A stretch of DNA of 64,000 nt, from the NCBI GenBank assembly GCA_028386065.3, contig JAKUCV010001437.1, positions 1-64,000 on the forward strand, read 5' to 3'. Position numbers and translations under genes: made by a program. Each line of letters begins with the position of its first letter. The stretch's first letter is position 1. The DNA comes from Turnera subulata. Taxonomy: Eukaryota > Streptophyta > Magnoliopsida > Malpighiales > Passifloraceae. Shown piece by piece: positions 23,278 to 34,839 of the stretch. Below the pieces are notes generated by a model. It did not search any database, was not told the DNA's origin, and worked only from the letters and a program-made list of their open reading frames with translations.

Positions 23278-25559
23278 CAGGGTGCAAGGGATGAATGGGT
23301 TCTGGACAGTGGTTGTTCAAGACATATGATAGGTGACCCATCAAGATTTTCATCCCTCCTTTCAAAATACCAAGGTAATGTTACTTTTGGTGATAGCTCA
23401 AAGGTAAAATTCTCGGTTCAATATGTTAAGTATTAGTCAGAGGATTTAGAGTTACATTTGAATCATCACGATGTCGTGTGAGTAGGATTGATGATGAGAA
23501 AGTCGTATTTATTGGGAATAGAATTGGAAACCTATATTCTATATGTTTAAATGATATTACTAATCCAGAGATTCAGTGTTTTAGTACAGAGACTCAAACC
23601 CTATGGCATAGGAGGCTCGAACATGCAAATCTTGACCTAATATTAAATCTGTCAAAGAAGGATTTGGTTGATGTACTGTCAAAGCCAAAATTCGAAGTAG
23701 AAACCAAATATCAACCATATCAGCTTGTGATGATACAGAAGCTAAGTTTACTCCTAAAGAATCAGCCACAGGTCATTGAGGTTGATGAGACAAAAGATGT
23801 GCAACCCCCTGATTTATTTGAGACTCAACAACATTTGGCTTCTCCCGAACCAAATGTTCAGAATAATGATGTGCAACCAAATGTTCTGGAATCTGGTTCA
23901 AGCTCACAGCCGAGAAACTCTGAGGTTCATGCAACTAGAGGACATTCAACTGAGGCCATATTAGGTGATCCTAGAAGAGGTGTAACCACCAGACCAAATT
24001 ACAAAACATCAACACACATCTTGCCTTTTTGTCTCAAGTTGAGCCAAAAAATGCCAAATGAAGCTATACTTGATGAAAATTGGGTGATGGCAATGCAAGA
24101 AGAGCTTAATCAGTTCGAGAGGAATAATGTGTCGGAGCTTGTTGCAAGGCTAGAAGACCATCCTGTCATTGGAACCAAAAGGGTCTTTAGGAACAAGCTT
24201 GATGAATCAAGAACTGTGGTAAGAAAAGCTCGATTGGTAGCACAAGGGTACAATCAAGAGGAAGGTATTGATTATGATGAGACCTTTGCACCAGTAGCTA
24301 GACTTGAATCCATTCACATGTTGCTTGCATTTGCATCGTTTAAATCTTTCAAACTCTATCAAATGGATGTCAAGAGTGCTTTTTTAAATGGATACATCAT
24401 GGAAGAAGTATATGTAGAACAACCTCCAGGATTTGAAAACCATGAGCACCCACAACATGCTTTTAAATTAAAAAAGGCATTGTATGGTCTTAAACAAGCA
24501 ACTAGGGCTTGGTAAGGTAGATTAAGCTCATATCTTATCTCACAATGCTTTACAAGAGGAAAAGTCGACTCAACTCTATTTGTGAAATCTAACAAAGATG
24601 ATATCATTATTGTGCAAATATATGTTGATGATATTTTATTTGGTGCTACTAATGAATCTCTTTGTCAAGAGTTTGAAAAGCTTATGCACTATGAGTTTGA
24701 AATGAGCATGATGGGAGAATTAAACTTCTTCCCGGATTTTCAAGTCAAGCAACTCCATTGTGGCATTTTGCTTAATCAAGCAAAGTACACACGTGAGTTG
24801 CTGGAAAGATTTGGCTTGTCTGAAGCCAAAACTAGTCCAACGCCAATGAGTACTAGCACCAAACTTGACAAGGATGAGAATGGTAAGGATGTTGATGTGA
24901 AATTATACAAAGGCATAATAGGTAGTCTTCTTTACCTTACAAGACCATACATTATGTATAGTGTTTGCTTGTGTGCTAGATTTCAATCATGCCCAAAAGA
25001 ATCTCATCTTAAAGCTATCAAGCGCATCTTCAAGTACTTAAAAGGAATATCATCTTTATTCTTATGGTGTCCTAATGTGAACTCTTTTGAACTAACAAGC
25101 TACTCAGATGCAGACTTTGCAGGGTGCACTCTTCATAGGAAAAGTACAAGTGGTACTTGTCAATTACTTGGACAATCACTTGTATCTTGGTCAAGTAAAA
25201 AGCAAAATTCAGTTGCTACTTCCACAACCGAGGCTGAATATGTAGTAGCTGGTGCATGTTGTGCACAAGTGCTATGGATGAAACAAACACTTGCTGATTA
25301 TGGACTAACTTTCAAGTGTGTTCTTATCTTTTGTGACAGCTCAAGTGCCATCAACCTAACTAAGAATCCGGTGCAACACTCTCGAACCAAACACATTGAA
25401 GTTAGAAATCATTTTATTCGAGACCATGTGTTGAAGAAGGATGTGGCTATTGAGTTTGTGAGAACTGAAAATCAATCGGCAGACATCTTTACCAAACCAT
25501 TGAAGGAAGATCAATTCACCAAAATCAGACTCGAGCTTGGTATTTGCAATATATCATAA
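23278..25559 (+). pseudogene. Copia pol (protease, integrase remnant, reverse transcriptase, RNase H), broken
   Basis: The protease motif VLDSGCSRHM is at about 23301. The pre-integrase segment LWHRRLEHANLDLIL is followed almost directly by the integrase C-terminal linker, so the catalytic DDE core is gone. Reverse transcriptase begins about 24060; typical blocks are RLVAQGYNQEEGIDYDETFA and MDVKSAFLNG. A TAA at 24513-24515 follows W in the block KALYGLKQATRAW. The next frame has the catalytic YVDDI at 24621-24635, then the RNase H SYSDADFAG and TEAEYVVAG, ending at 25556. Pol is inactive because of the integrase loss and the stop. Strongly copia by domain order. Confidence 0.88.
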
Positions 25560-25837
25560 GTATTCTGATTTGGCTCCACAATTGGTTTTTATGTGTTCAT
25601 GCATATCATAAAATATTGCACACATATGCACTTAGAATATATTCAATCGTCACACATTCCACACTTGCACTAAGCATCTAAGCATATGACAATAAGTCAT
25701 GGATCCATTCAAATCACCAGGAGCATCAAAGAGCAAGAGTTGTAGTATTTGGTTCAGAGTTGAGCCAAAACCTATTCAGCAGTCCATAGCCAACGATTAG
25801 TGGAAGAGAATCGGCTAAAAAGGCTGAAAAGGAGACT

Positions 25838-27325
25838 GTGGAAACTCAAAGCTTGCTGCCAGAAGAGAAAGATGAGAATGTACTGCCAGAAGGAGATTTG
25901 GCTCAACTAGAGACCAAATCTGATGCTGAGAAAGTTGTTCCAGAAACTGAAGTAGAGAAAGAAGCCGAGAGCACAAAAACCAATTCTAATGCACCTAGAC
26001 CAAAACTGCCAAAGCACTTGTCTCAAACTCCTACCACTCAAACATCAAGAGCTCGACTTGTCAGGCCAAGCACATATGCACAAACCGTGTTTGGAAGAGG
26101 AGGAAAGAAGATTGTTGATGTTGAATCTGATGATGATCAAAGTGAGAATTTACCTGTTGATGATGGTGACAAGAGCTCTAAAAAGAGAAAGAGGAATGAT
26201 GAAGACAAAGAGAAGTCAGATGATGATTTGGCTGATGAAGAGCCAAATAACAGTGACAAGAAACCAAATGAGAGTGACAAGGAACAGAATTCCGAGGATG
26301 AGCCAAAGAATGAGAATGAATCAAACAAAGAAGGGTCTGATGATGATTCTGAAAATGAAGATTACCATGATGATGATAGTAAAGATGATGATGAGGAAAA
26401 CAAAGAAGAAGACAATGACAAAGAGCTTGAGGTTAAGGAGGAATAAAAGAAAAAAAGGAGGAAGAAACTACTCCAACTCCAACCAAAAGAAAAACTCAAG
26501 GCTCTGACCAAGTCCGGATCAAGCAAAAAGGCCAAGAAGAAATACTTCACTGATACCCCTACCTGCACCATGGCTCTAAGTGACTTTGAAGAAAATCGGT
26601 GTAGCAAAATTTGTGAAAGATGCTAAGCTCACCACCTTAGTCACCTTGAAAGAACAAGGGTATGAAGCTTTAATGAATGATTTCTATGATAAGAACACTG
26701 TGGAGTATGGGAAAGATGGTCTACTCACTCGCACCAAAACAAAGATCAATGGGAAGAAGATCACAGCAACAGTTAAGATGATATGTGATTTGTTGAAGAT
26801 GAAGCCGGGCAAGATAGGGTTCTATGATTCTGCTTCTGGAACTCCAATCAACATGCCAAGGAAGAATTGTCGCACTATGATCAAGAAACTTGATCAATTG
26901 ATCATTGCTTGCCTTATCGAGAGATCTTCTATCAGCTTCATTACTCTTATTCTTTATCTCATGGGTATCTACAAGGACATTCTCATGGTGCACTCATTAC
27001 CTTGCTGGCTAAACAGTTGAAGATTAAGTCTACTGCTGCGGATTAGCCGATTAAACTCAAGGAAATCAATGTTGACACTCTGGCGAAGATGTCTATCAAG
27101 CCAAATCCCGAAGGGGAATATTCTGTGACCAAATCTGCAGCTAGAAAAGGATCACAAGCGTGAGGAACTGAATGCTCTAGTTACTGGAATGAAGGATGAG
27201 ATCAGTGAGCTGAAGAAAGAACTTGGTTCCATCAGGAGCCAAATAAAGAAATTCCTGACTGAGACAATTGAGAAACTTGACCAAATCACTACAGTATTTA
27301 CTCGTGATGATTTTGATGAAGATTG
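25838..27325 (+). pseudogene. SIRE-like ORF2 (extra ORF after pol), unit 2
   Basis: A 202-codon frame (25838-26446) opens with an acidic, Lys/Glu-rich region, then a very acidic tract (DDDSENEDYHDDD, EENKEEDNDKE). After stops, 26580-27020 carries KFVKDAKLTTLVTLKEQGYE and the same plant-transposon-like domain as unit 1 (GKKITATVKMICDLLKMKPG). The coiled-coil tail runs at about 27165-27325. Compared with unit 1 there are extra stops (for example GCGGATTAG near 27040). In SIRE elements an ORF at this position is called envelope-like; no membrane features are visible here. Confidence 0.6.
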
Positions 27326-28305
27326 ATGCTCCATGGATCTAATGCTCTTAGGACATGCATTGCATTCTCATCTGCATTTCAGCTAAGTACTTTTATAACA
27401 ATCTTACTTATGGCTTGTTTAACTTGAATATTTTGCTTGCTTTTGAATATTTGGTTTCCTATACTTTCGGGTAATTGTCTTTTGATTTATGATTATCTAT
27501 TATCTACTATGGCTTTTATTTGTGTTCTCTTGTGCTGATGATAAAAGAGGAGATATAGATATGTTGTTATGTTGTTGATACATGATAGAATATTCTACTG
27601 CTGCGGTATACCTTTTGTGTTAATTTTCTGATCATAGTGGAACAGCCAAATGTCGATGAGCTTATAATTTTGATAAAATTAGCTGATGTGAAAGCCAAAT
27701 AATTATTGCAGGAAATACTCGTGAGTTTATAATGATGTTATTGATGATAGAATTAGCTGATGTGTAAACCAAATGATATGTTGAGAATTTCTTTGCAGGT
27801 TATATGTATGTGAAAATTTTGGGAAAGAAATCATATGTATACTGTGCTTATATGCTGTGGGAGCTATTGACAAAAAGCCTTTAGCAAATCTTTAAGTATA
27901 CTATGCATAAATGCAGGGGGAGCATTTGGCTGTATGAATGAGCCAGATGAATGCATTTCTTAATTTCTTGATTATGCCTATAAAACAGGGGGAGCTTACT
28001 TATTTGGTTATTTTATTTCTAACTACTGTTTTTGGCGGCTTGGTTTTATCTATGGATTTTTTGTTGATGACAAAAGGTGGAGAAGTATATGATGTGTTGT
28101 ATGTTTGAAAATGGGAGTGAAAATGGGAGAGAAAGTATGTGTGTTGAGTAAATGGAATAATGTTGTTGCTATCAAAGTGTGCAGAATTTATTATGCAGAA
28201 AAGCAATGAAACAGGGGGAGTTTATATACATGTGTTAAATGTGATTTAACCTCTGTTTTGTAGGAAACAACACAGTATGTTTGTCATCATCAAAAAAGGA
28301 GAGAT

Positions 28306-29967
28306 TGCTAGCCTAAACATATGATTAGTGGCTTAATTAGAAATTAATTAAGATTAATCATGTTTAGTATACAAATATATATTTCTAAAGATTCTGATGA
28401 TCATTATATTATTTTGATGATTAATAAACGTATTGGTTAAGTGTTTTGTGTTGTTTGAGTATCGGGCATACTCGTTTGGTTCCAGAAAGAAACCAAATGT
28501 TCAGTATACAAATATATATTTCTGATAATCATTATATTATTTTGATGATTAACAAACTCATTGGTTATGTGTTTTATGTTGTTTGAGTATTGACAGAAAC
28601 ATTCGGTTCTACGAAGAAACCAAAACAGAGAAGATTTTGCTCCACAAGCTACAGAACAAGCTGTCACTATCAATCTATATTTCGTGTGGTCCCAGATCGA
28701 TAGTTGGCAATTTAAATGCCAACCAACGTCCAAACTTGCACCACAAGTGTTAGAAAAAGATTTGGAAAGTGGTCCTCACACCTTCTAAGCATCTTGGATG
28801 CTTTGGTGGTCCACACAAGCAACCTGTCACTTTCAGCCACTAAACAATATGGTCCCAAAAAGTAGTTGACATTTAAGCAACCCAACTAACGGTTTTGCTT
28901 GCTCACCAAAGGTCAGAAAAAGATAAAAAAAGTGGCCCTCACATCCTCTTTCATGCATCAAAGAGCTAGTGGTCCTTACGTTCTATTTTTAGAAACATTT
29001 TTTAAGAAAGACAATTTCTACCCAAGTAATATCAAGATTTGGCTCATCTGCGTGGACAGTTTTAAACCAAGTCAACTAACGGTTAAACTTGCACTCCAAA
29101 GGTTAGATAAAGTTCAGAAAAATGGTCCTCACATTCTCTCTCTATCCTGGAAGATATGATGGTTCGCACTTTGCATTTTTGGGAAGCTTTTTGAAGAAAA
29201 AGAATTGCAACTCAAGTATTCTGTAGATTTGGCTTGCCTACGTGGACTGTTTTATTAGAGAAGCAAGAAGTCAACTCCTATGCCACCTGGACATCATATG
29301 GCCGTTATATGAACGTTGTGAGAGAGCTTCCCTATCCTGAGAATCTATATAAGAGTTCTGAAACCTCGTTAGAAGAAGTTCTTCAGCCTATGAAAATATT
29401 TTTTGATATTTAGCTTCTGCTGGAGCCAAATCCTCTGAGAGATTCAAAAATTTAGATTGAGCTTACCTACTCTTGAAGTTTTCTTGTTGAGGGCACTATA
29501 AGTGAGATTAAGTTACAATCTTACTTGATACTCAAAGCTAGGAATAGTTTTGAGGATAGGTTAGAGCTAAGCCTTTGAAAAACTTGAGTGATAGGTTAGA
29601 GCTAAGCCTTTGAAAAGTTTGAGTGTAGGTTAGAGCTGAGCCTTTGAAAAGCTTAGGTTAGAGCTGAGCCTTTGAAAAGCTTAGGTTAGAGCTGCTCCTA
29701 TAAAAGCTTGTAAAGGTTAAGGTTGAACCCGTAAAAGCCTAGTATAGTGGATAGTTTAGAAATCCTAAAGGGGGGACCTTTAGATAGTGGATTGACTCTT
29801 GCGTGGGGAACCATCATAAATTGCTTATGTCTATTGCTTTTCTATCTTCATTCCTGCATTTTCACTTAAGTTTAACATTTGGCTTCTACGTCGAGCCAAA
29901 TCTCTGAAAACCCCAAAAGGAGGAAAAGCTAATTCAACCCCCCTTCTTAACCTTTTCTAGGCCAACA
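28306..29967 (+). repeat. Third LTR of the SIRE-like array
   Basis: 1662 bp, starts TGCTAGCC, ends AGGCCAACA. A tandem repeat at about 29550-29706 matches that of LTR 2. LTR 3 differs from LTR 2 by many substitutions and small gaps, so the array is older than the 7.6-kb copia element. Confidence 0.9.
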
Positions 29968-29972
29968 TATTG

Positions 29973-30432
29973 TTCTCTAGTAAATTGCTGAAGGACAAAA
30001 GAAAAGGAAGACTATGAAGAAAAGCTTATTCATAGTCATATATAGCATGTTCATTTGTGAATGGAAAGGCATCAATATATGTGTGCGGTGGATCATAAAA
30101 AATAAAATATGCTCATATGTAACATTTTATTACTGATGACTATTAAAGTTGTGTGTAGTTACTTTTATTTTTATGCCTGATATTTAAAAAAAAATTAAGA
30201 AAATATAATATTTCGGTTGAAATGTATTCATGAAAAATTTTATTGGGGAGTTTGAGTCTTAAGAAAATATAATCCCTATATGGGGATGTATGTCTTCACT
30301 ATCACATATATTTGATACTACATGAAATAAAATCATTAAAAACTCTAGTTATTGTTACTGGATGAATCTTTTGGCATAAAAAGGAATTCACATGTAGGAT
30401 AATTTTTTATGAATTGTTAAAATTACATTCTA
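29973..30432. other. Gene-free AT-rich stretch
   Basis: No coding frame or repeat border seen. Confidence 0.4.
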
Positions 30433-30441
30433 CCAACCAAT

Positions 30442-30452
30442 CAATGGCGGAT

Positions 30453-30495
<43 letters not shown>

Positions 30496-30669
30496 ATCCG
30501 GGGGTAAGTTGTTGGTTCTTTGCTGTAGGGCAGCGCGTGTTCGTGTTCCCAGTTTCGCATCTCTTTTGCTTTTTTAGCTTTACTCCTAATTTGTATAATC
30601 TTGGTCCTCCCTAAAATTTATTCTTACAAATTTTGTCCCCTCTAATAGAAGTTTCTGGATCCGTCCCTC
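30442..30669. mobile_element. Small hAT-like non-autonomous element
   Basis: The left end CAATGGCGGATCC and the right end, read on the minus strand GAGGGACGGATCC, form an imperfect 13-bp inverted repeat. CAACCAAT flanks both sides (30434-30441 and 30670-30677), an 8-bp duplication as hAT elements make. A transposase is absent in this 228-bp segment. The TIR match is imperfect, so the class is likely but not certain. Confidence 0.6.
30455..30492 (+). repeat. Homopolymer run of 38 G
   Basis: An uninterrupted G tract lies between GGCGGATCC and CAGATCCGGGGG. The 66-residue Gly-rich frame here is its translation only. True length may differ, since such runs are error-prone in sequencing. Confidence 0.9.
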
Positions 30670-30689
30670 CAACCAATGTACTGGTTTCG

Positions 30690-31239
30690 GCTAAATCGAT
30701 GTTATGTCAAGTTACGTATTTTCATGGAAAAAAAATTATTAGCAGTTGGTTTTCTTTTCAAATAACAATTAGTTTGACAAGTGATCTATATTACCACATT
30801 TGTATGGTGGCCCGAAAATTTTGTATATACCAAGTAACTTTGTAACTTTTGGCAATACTCTTTTCATGCGAAACAATGGTTGGTTATTGTATACATGTGT
30901 TTCGTTTCACCCTTTGAAAAAAAATTAAAAAAATAATATCTCTCATTTATCCAAAAAAAAACTTTTTATCAGTTTTTACTTGAAAGAATTATTAGTATAT
31001 AATACTAATTGCAACTATATCTGTTATAATTGTCTCTTTTTTTTTGAAATAATAGATAGCATTTTGTAAAAAAAAAGTGTTTTCTTGCACGAATTTTATT
31101 TGTATTTTTTGCTTCTAAATTTCATATAAAATATTTAGTAAAGTAAAATGTGATGATGGAAGTGAAATCCAAAAAGGGATGATTATGTAGAAACTTCATA
31201 TAAAGTGACTAATGTTACAAATGTGGATATGCCCCCTAT
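30690..31239. other. Gene-free AT-rich stretch
   Basis: Nothing recognised beyond A and T homopolymers. Confidence 0.4.
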
Positions 31240-32790
31240 GATTTTTTAAAATAAAAAATCTAGTGTCTCAGTTTGAGTATACCCAAGTCAAATCGCTGGG
31301 AAATTATTGCATTAAATAATTTATACTAGACCTAACATAGCTTATGCTATGAAAAAATTGAGTCGGTATAAGAATAATCCTAGTAATTAATTAAAAAATT
31401 ATTGACTTAAGAGGGACCATACACAATGGTATTTTGGATAATCCTATGTATTAGAAGGGTATAGTGATAAAAAATTAAATTTCTGATTATGATGAGGCGA
31501 TATCCACTAGTGGCTATGTATGCACCCCTAGTGGTGGTATAATAACATCAAAGTGAGCTAGCCAACAGTGAGACTAAGTGATTGAAAAATTTCCTTTGCA
31601 GACATTCTCATAGAATAAGACTTATACTGGTTGTGTCTATGTATTGTGATAGTAAGGCAGCAATAGACAGTGCAAAGAATATGAGATACAAATGAAGAAA
31701 TAGACACATATAAGAACAAGGTGAAACAACTGTTTATGAGAGAAAAATGAAATAATTTCCATTAATTATGGGCGTTAAAAATGGATTTGGCCAATCCTCT
31801 AAGGAAAACTTTGGGAAGACAATTTTGTGATAAAAACCCGAGATGAAACATCATAGGGAATGAGACCTTGCCACTTGAAAATTAAGGATGATGGGAACCC
31901 AAACTACGTGATCGAAGATCACGAGAAATATGTTCATACGGGTAATAACGAATCACTCGTTCGTTCTGCTAATACATGTTATTGGCCCTTCTTATGGTGT
32001 GACAGAAGTACCAGACTGTATTTAATAGGAGGCTGAGTTAAAATTATTAATATTTTCAACTCATATGTTTTCATATCGCTTCTGAGTAGTGCATGAAGTG
32101 CAGCTTATACTTGATGAAAAATACCTAAGAGTGGAATTGGGCCATTCCTATGATATTCTAGCAAAATCTCTAGAGCACTCATGAATCTCAAGATATGCAC
32201 ATGGTCGATTAAAGGTGTCCAACAATAATAATACCAAGGAATAGTAGGGTGTGATGTGATTAATAAGGCCTCAGTCGATGCCAAAAGTGTTTGTCGGTTC
32301 ATAGTAACTTCGTTACACTAACGACATAATATCATCAAGTTTTATCCATCCAGACCGCTTCTTAGCCAAATAGACACCGAATTTGACGTATCACACTTCA
32401 GGTATAGTATCTTATTTTTTTTTTAGTACAATGTATCATACCAAGTTCAACGTATCACACCGATTTCGTCGAATAAACTCTTATTTCTTTTGAAATATCT
32501 AGAGAATTGTGGGAAACAAAGGAGTATTTCAAAATAAATCTTTTTCAAACTCAAATTATATTTTCCATAGAATTTTGTCTTAACTGAAGTGATGTGACTT
32601 ACTAAAAGATGTTTCTCTTAACTCTTTATCCTTTCAATGTTTGCCTTATTTTTCTAAGTTAATGTATTTTCTTTGGCAGTTCTGGAGGGCTAATTATATC
32701 TAAGGGATATTTTGCAGATGCGAAATAAATTCCTTTAAGAACAGTGTTCTTCAATACATCTCAAGCTATAATTTTTCTACAATACTTCGG
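31240..32790 (+). mobile_element. Decayed copia fragment of the same family as 7640-11427
   Basis: Broken reverse transcriptase/RNase H traces can be read: TRPNIAYAMKKLSRYKNNP at about 31328, YVLEGYSD near 31446, an RNase H-like block near 31650 and LANPLRKTLGRQF near 31786. The 3' non-coding part (31860-32510) follows that of the first element (10230-10830) block by block. A diverged LTR-like piece follows (32510-32790, with ATTTCAAAATAAATC and AGAACAGTGTTCTTCAATAC). No target duplication found. Confidence 0.7.
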
Positions 32791-34057
32791 GCAACCATGA
32801 TGTTGACATGACACCATTGAGCATATGACACGTGTTTAGATCACCAAGTGCCGCATTAGTAGCATAGCTATTCGATGCACATGATGAAGACATATTTGAA
32901 ATTACAAGTATATAATCGTGAAAAAAAATTTAAAAGTATACATTAAAGTTGGTACATATTGATTTCAAATGTGCCACGTGGCAGAATGTTTCATGAAGTA
33001 TCTCTCTTTTATGATGGGTTGTGCTAATGTAATTTTTGGGAACTGCTGACATCTTCCTTAATAAATTGTTCCAACAGTTTTTTTTTAAGATTAAACTGAT
33101 GAAACCAATTAATGCTTTTCTCAAATTCCCAATAAAAGTCACACCAAGTAAATCTAGAAATTCATAAGTTAAGAATTGACAAAATTCTCCATATCCCTAA
33201 TTATATACACAACATATATAAATAAGAACAACAGATGGTAAGAATGGTATACAATTAAGATATAGTGAATAACAAATTCAAAGAAATAGTATATTATTTG
33301 TATATATGTATTGTATATATGAAAAAAAATCATATTTTTCAGCTTTATGTAGACTCAATTTTTTTTGATAAATACTTTATGTAGATTAATTTGAAATGAA
33401 GTCTTTCTAAATCAAATCAATCTTTGATTTTATAATATTAGAAGAATTCATTTTAAAGATTTAAAAGGGTCTTTCATGTGGGTTCAAAATTTGAAAACAA
33501 AAAGTAGAAAAACAAAGAGCAACTTGTGGAATAATATAACTCTTTATTTTTGTTTTCATATGTGATTGATTTGATCATTAATATTTAGGTCCATCAGTCA
33601 ATTATTTTTAATTAGTCTCAAGTGATATTTTGATTGAAAATATTTCGTTTCCTTCTTGAGAGATTTTATTCGTTCCTTAGAAAAATAAGAAAATAAAGAG
33701 TATAACTCCATTAAATTTTGAGGAGTGTTACACAAGTTTTGACAATTAACAATAATTATCTATTTAAAAGTGTGCTCATATTAGTCTAAATGATAACAAG
33801 GTGGGAGTTGTAATGAAATTTTATGATCATTTGCAACGTCGTTTTTTCGTTATTGGAAGGAAATTAATCCTTATTACTTGAGACTTTCCAAATTCATATT
33901 GTATTCTAATATAATTTTTGGATGTCAATGGCTCCATCTTTGTCAGCTGCACTATTAAAACTTTTCATAATTGATATATGTGCACTTTTAGACCTGATCA
34001 TATGATTTTAAATTTTGATGATACCATTTCAGAGGTTAAATGAAAATGTGCATACAC
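32791..34057. other. Gene-free AT-rich stretch
   Basis: No coding frame or clear repeat. Confidence 0.4.
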
Positions 34058-34067
34058 GATTAAATTT

Positions 34068-34374
34068 GGTTAAAAGACGCAGTATGTCCTTTCACTTTTC
34101 CGATTTCAATGTTTGTGTCCCTTTTCTTTTTATTTCAAACATTGTGTTCCCGAACCTGTTGGAAATGAAGCAATGTTGTCCAAATTACCTCCAATTGCAG
34201 GTCGACCAATCACAGCCCGCCACATGTCTTGGGACTGGGCCCAAATTACATCCAATTTCCAGTTTCTTTTCTTTTTTAATTTTTTCACAAAATATTAAAT
34301 ACCAATGAAAATGAAAATTAAATTTATTTTATAAATAATATAAAATAATTAAAATTGTTTTAATGGATTATTAA
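34068..34374 (+). repeat. Left terminal inverted repeat of the Pack-MULE
   Basis: 307 bp, inverted copy of 35651-35957. Differences seen by eye are a few substitutions and small indels. MULE TIRs may act as promoters for the captured sequence. Confidence 0.92.
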
Positions 34375-34579
34375 ATGGAGTATTGTTTCTCTTATTTTTC
34401 TTCTTTCTTTCCTTTTCTTCTCCTCTTCCCTCACGGGTTCTCCTCCTTCCATGGCCGTTGTTCGTGAACGCCGCCAGCTCAACCTTCGCTGCCCTCTCAT
34501 GGAACTCTCCGAGCGCCGCCCCCGCTTCCCCTTACCCCTCCCTCCTTCCTCCACCGCGCCCCCCTCTGCAGCCATCGAA

Positions 34580-34824
34580 ACGATCTTGAGAAGCTCCTCT
34601 CCTCCACCCCCTTCAACTCCGCCGAGCGCAACGCCGACATCAACCTCTCCCTCCCCGGCGACGCCTTCGACCTCCTCACCCGCTCCAAGACCGCCCTCGT
34701 GCTCTCCTTCCCAGGCACCGTCTCCTGCGCCGACATCCTCGCCGCCGCCACCAGCGATCTCGTCACCATGGTCGGCGGCCCCTACTACGGCGTCCTCCTC
34801 GGCCGCAAGGACTACCGTGTCTTT
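34580..34824 (+). pseudogene. Class III peroxidase fragment captured by the Pack-MULE
   Basis: The frame reads TPFNSAERNADINLSLPGDA, then FPGTVSCADILAAATSDLVT and MVGGPYYGVLLGRKD, the middle of a secreted plant heme peroxidase. The VSCADIL block is a family signature. Signal peptide, distal His helix and proximal heme His are not included. The segment is GC-rich and intronless, unlike its AT-rich surroundings. Class III peroxidases oxidise phenolics in the wall or vacuole; this fragment cannot. Confidence 0.85.
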
Positions 34825-34839
34825 GTGGGGCTGTCATCG

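Larger units (their letters stand above)
18558..29972 (+). mobile_element. SIRE/Maximus-like copia element in tandem LTR-interior-LTR-interior-LTR form
   Basis: Three LTRs begin TGTTAGCCTAAACAT or TGCTAGCCTAAACAT: 18563 (truncated), 20483-22192 (1710 bp) and 28306-29967 (1662 bp). The full ones end GGCCAACA. TATTG precedes the first LTR (18558-18562) and follows the third (29968-29972), so the whole array behaves as one insertion. Unit 1 holds only the distal ORF2 region (18815-20482). Unit 2 (22193-28305) has a primer site, gag pieces, protease, a largely deleted integrase, reverse transcriptase, RNase H and an extra ORF2. SIRE lineage: long LTRs, a tRNA-Met-like primer site and an extra ORF after pol. 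All frames are broken. Confidence 0.88.

Noticed and set aside
25989..26507. 172-codon Met/Lys-rich frame
   Set aside because: Out-of-frame shadow of the acidic SIRE-like ORF2.
33600..34057. Extension of the Pack-MULE to the left
   Set aside because: The inverted match stops at 34068 and the 10-bp duplication sits exactly there.
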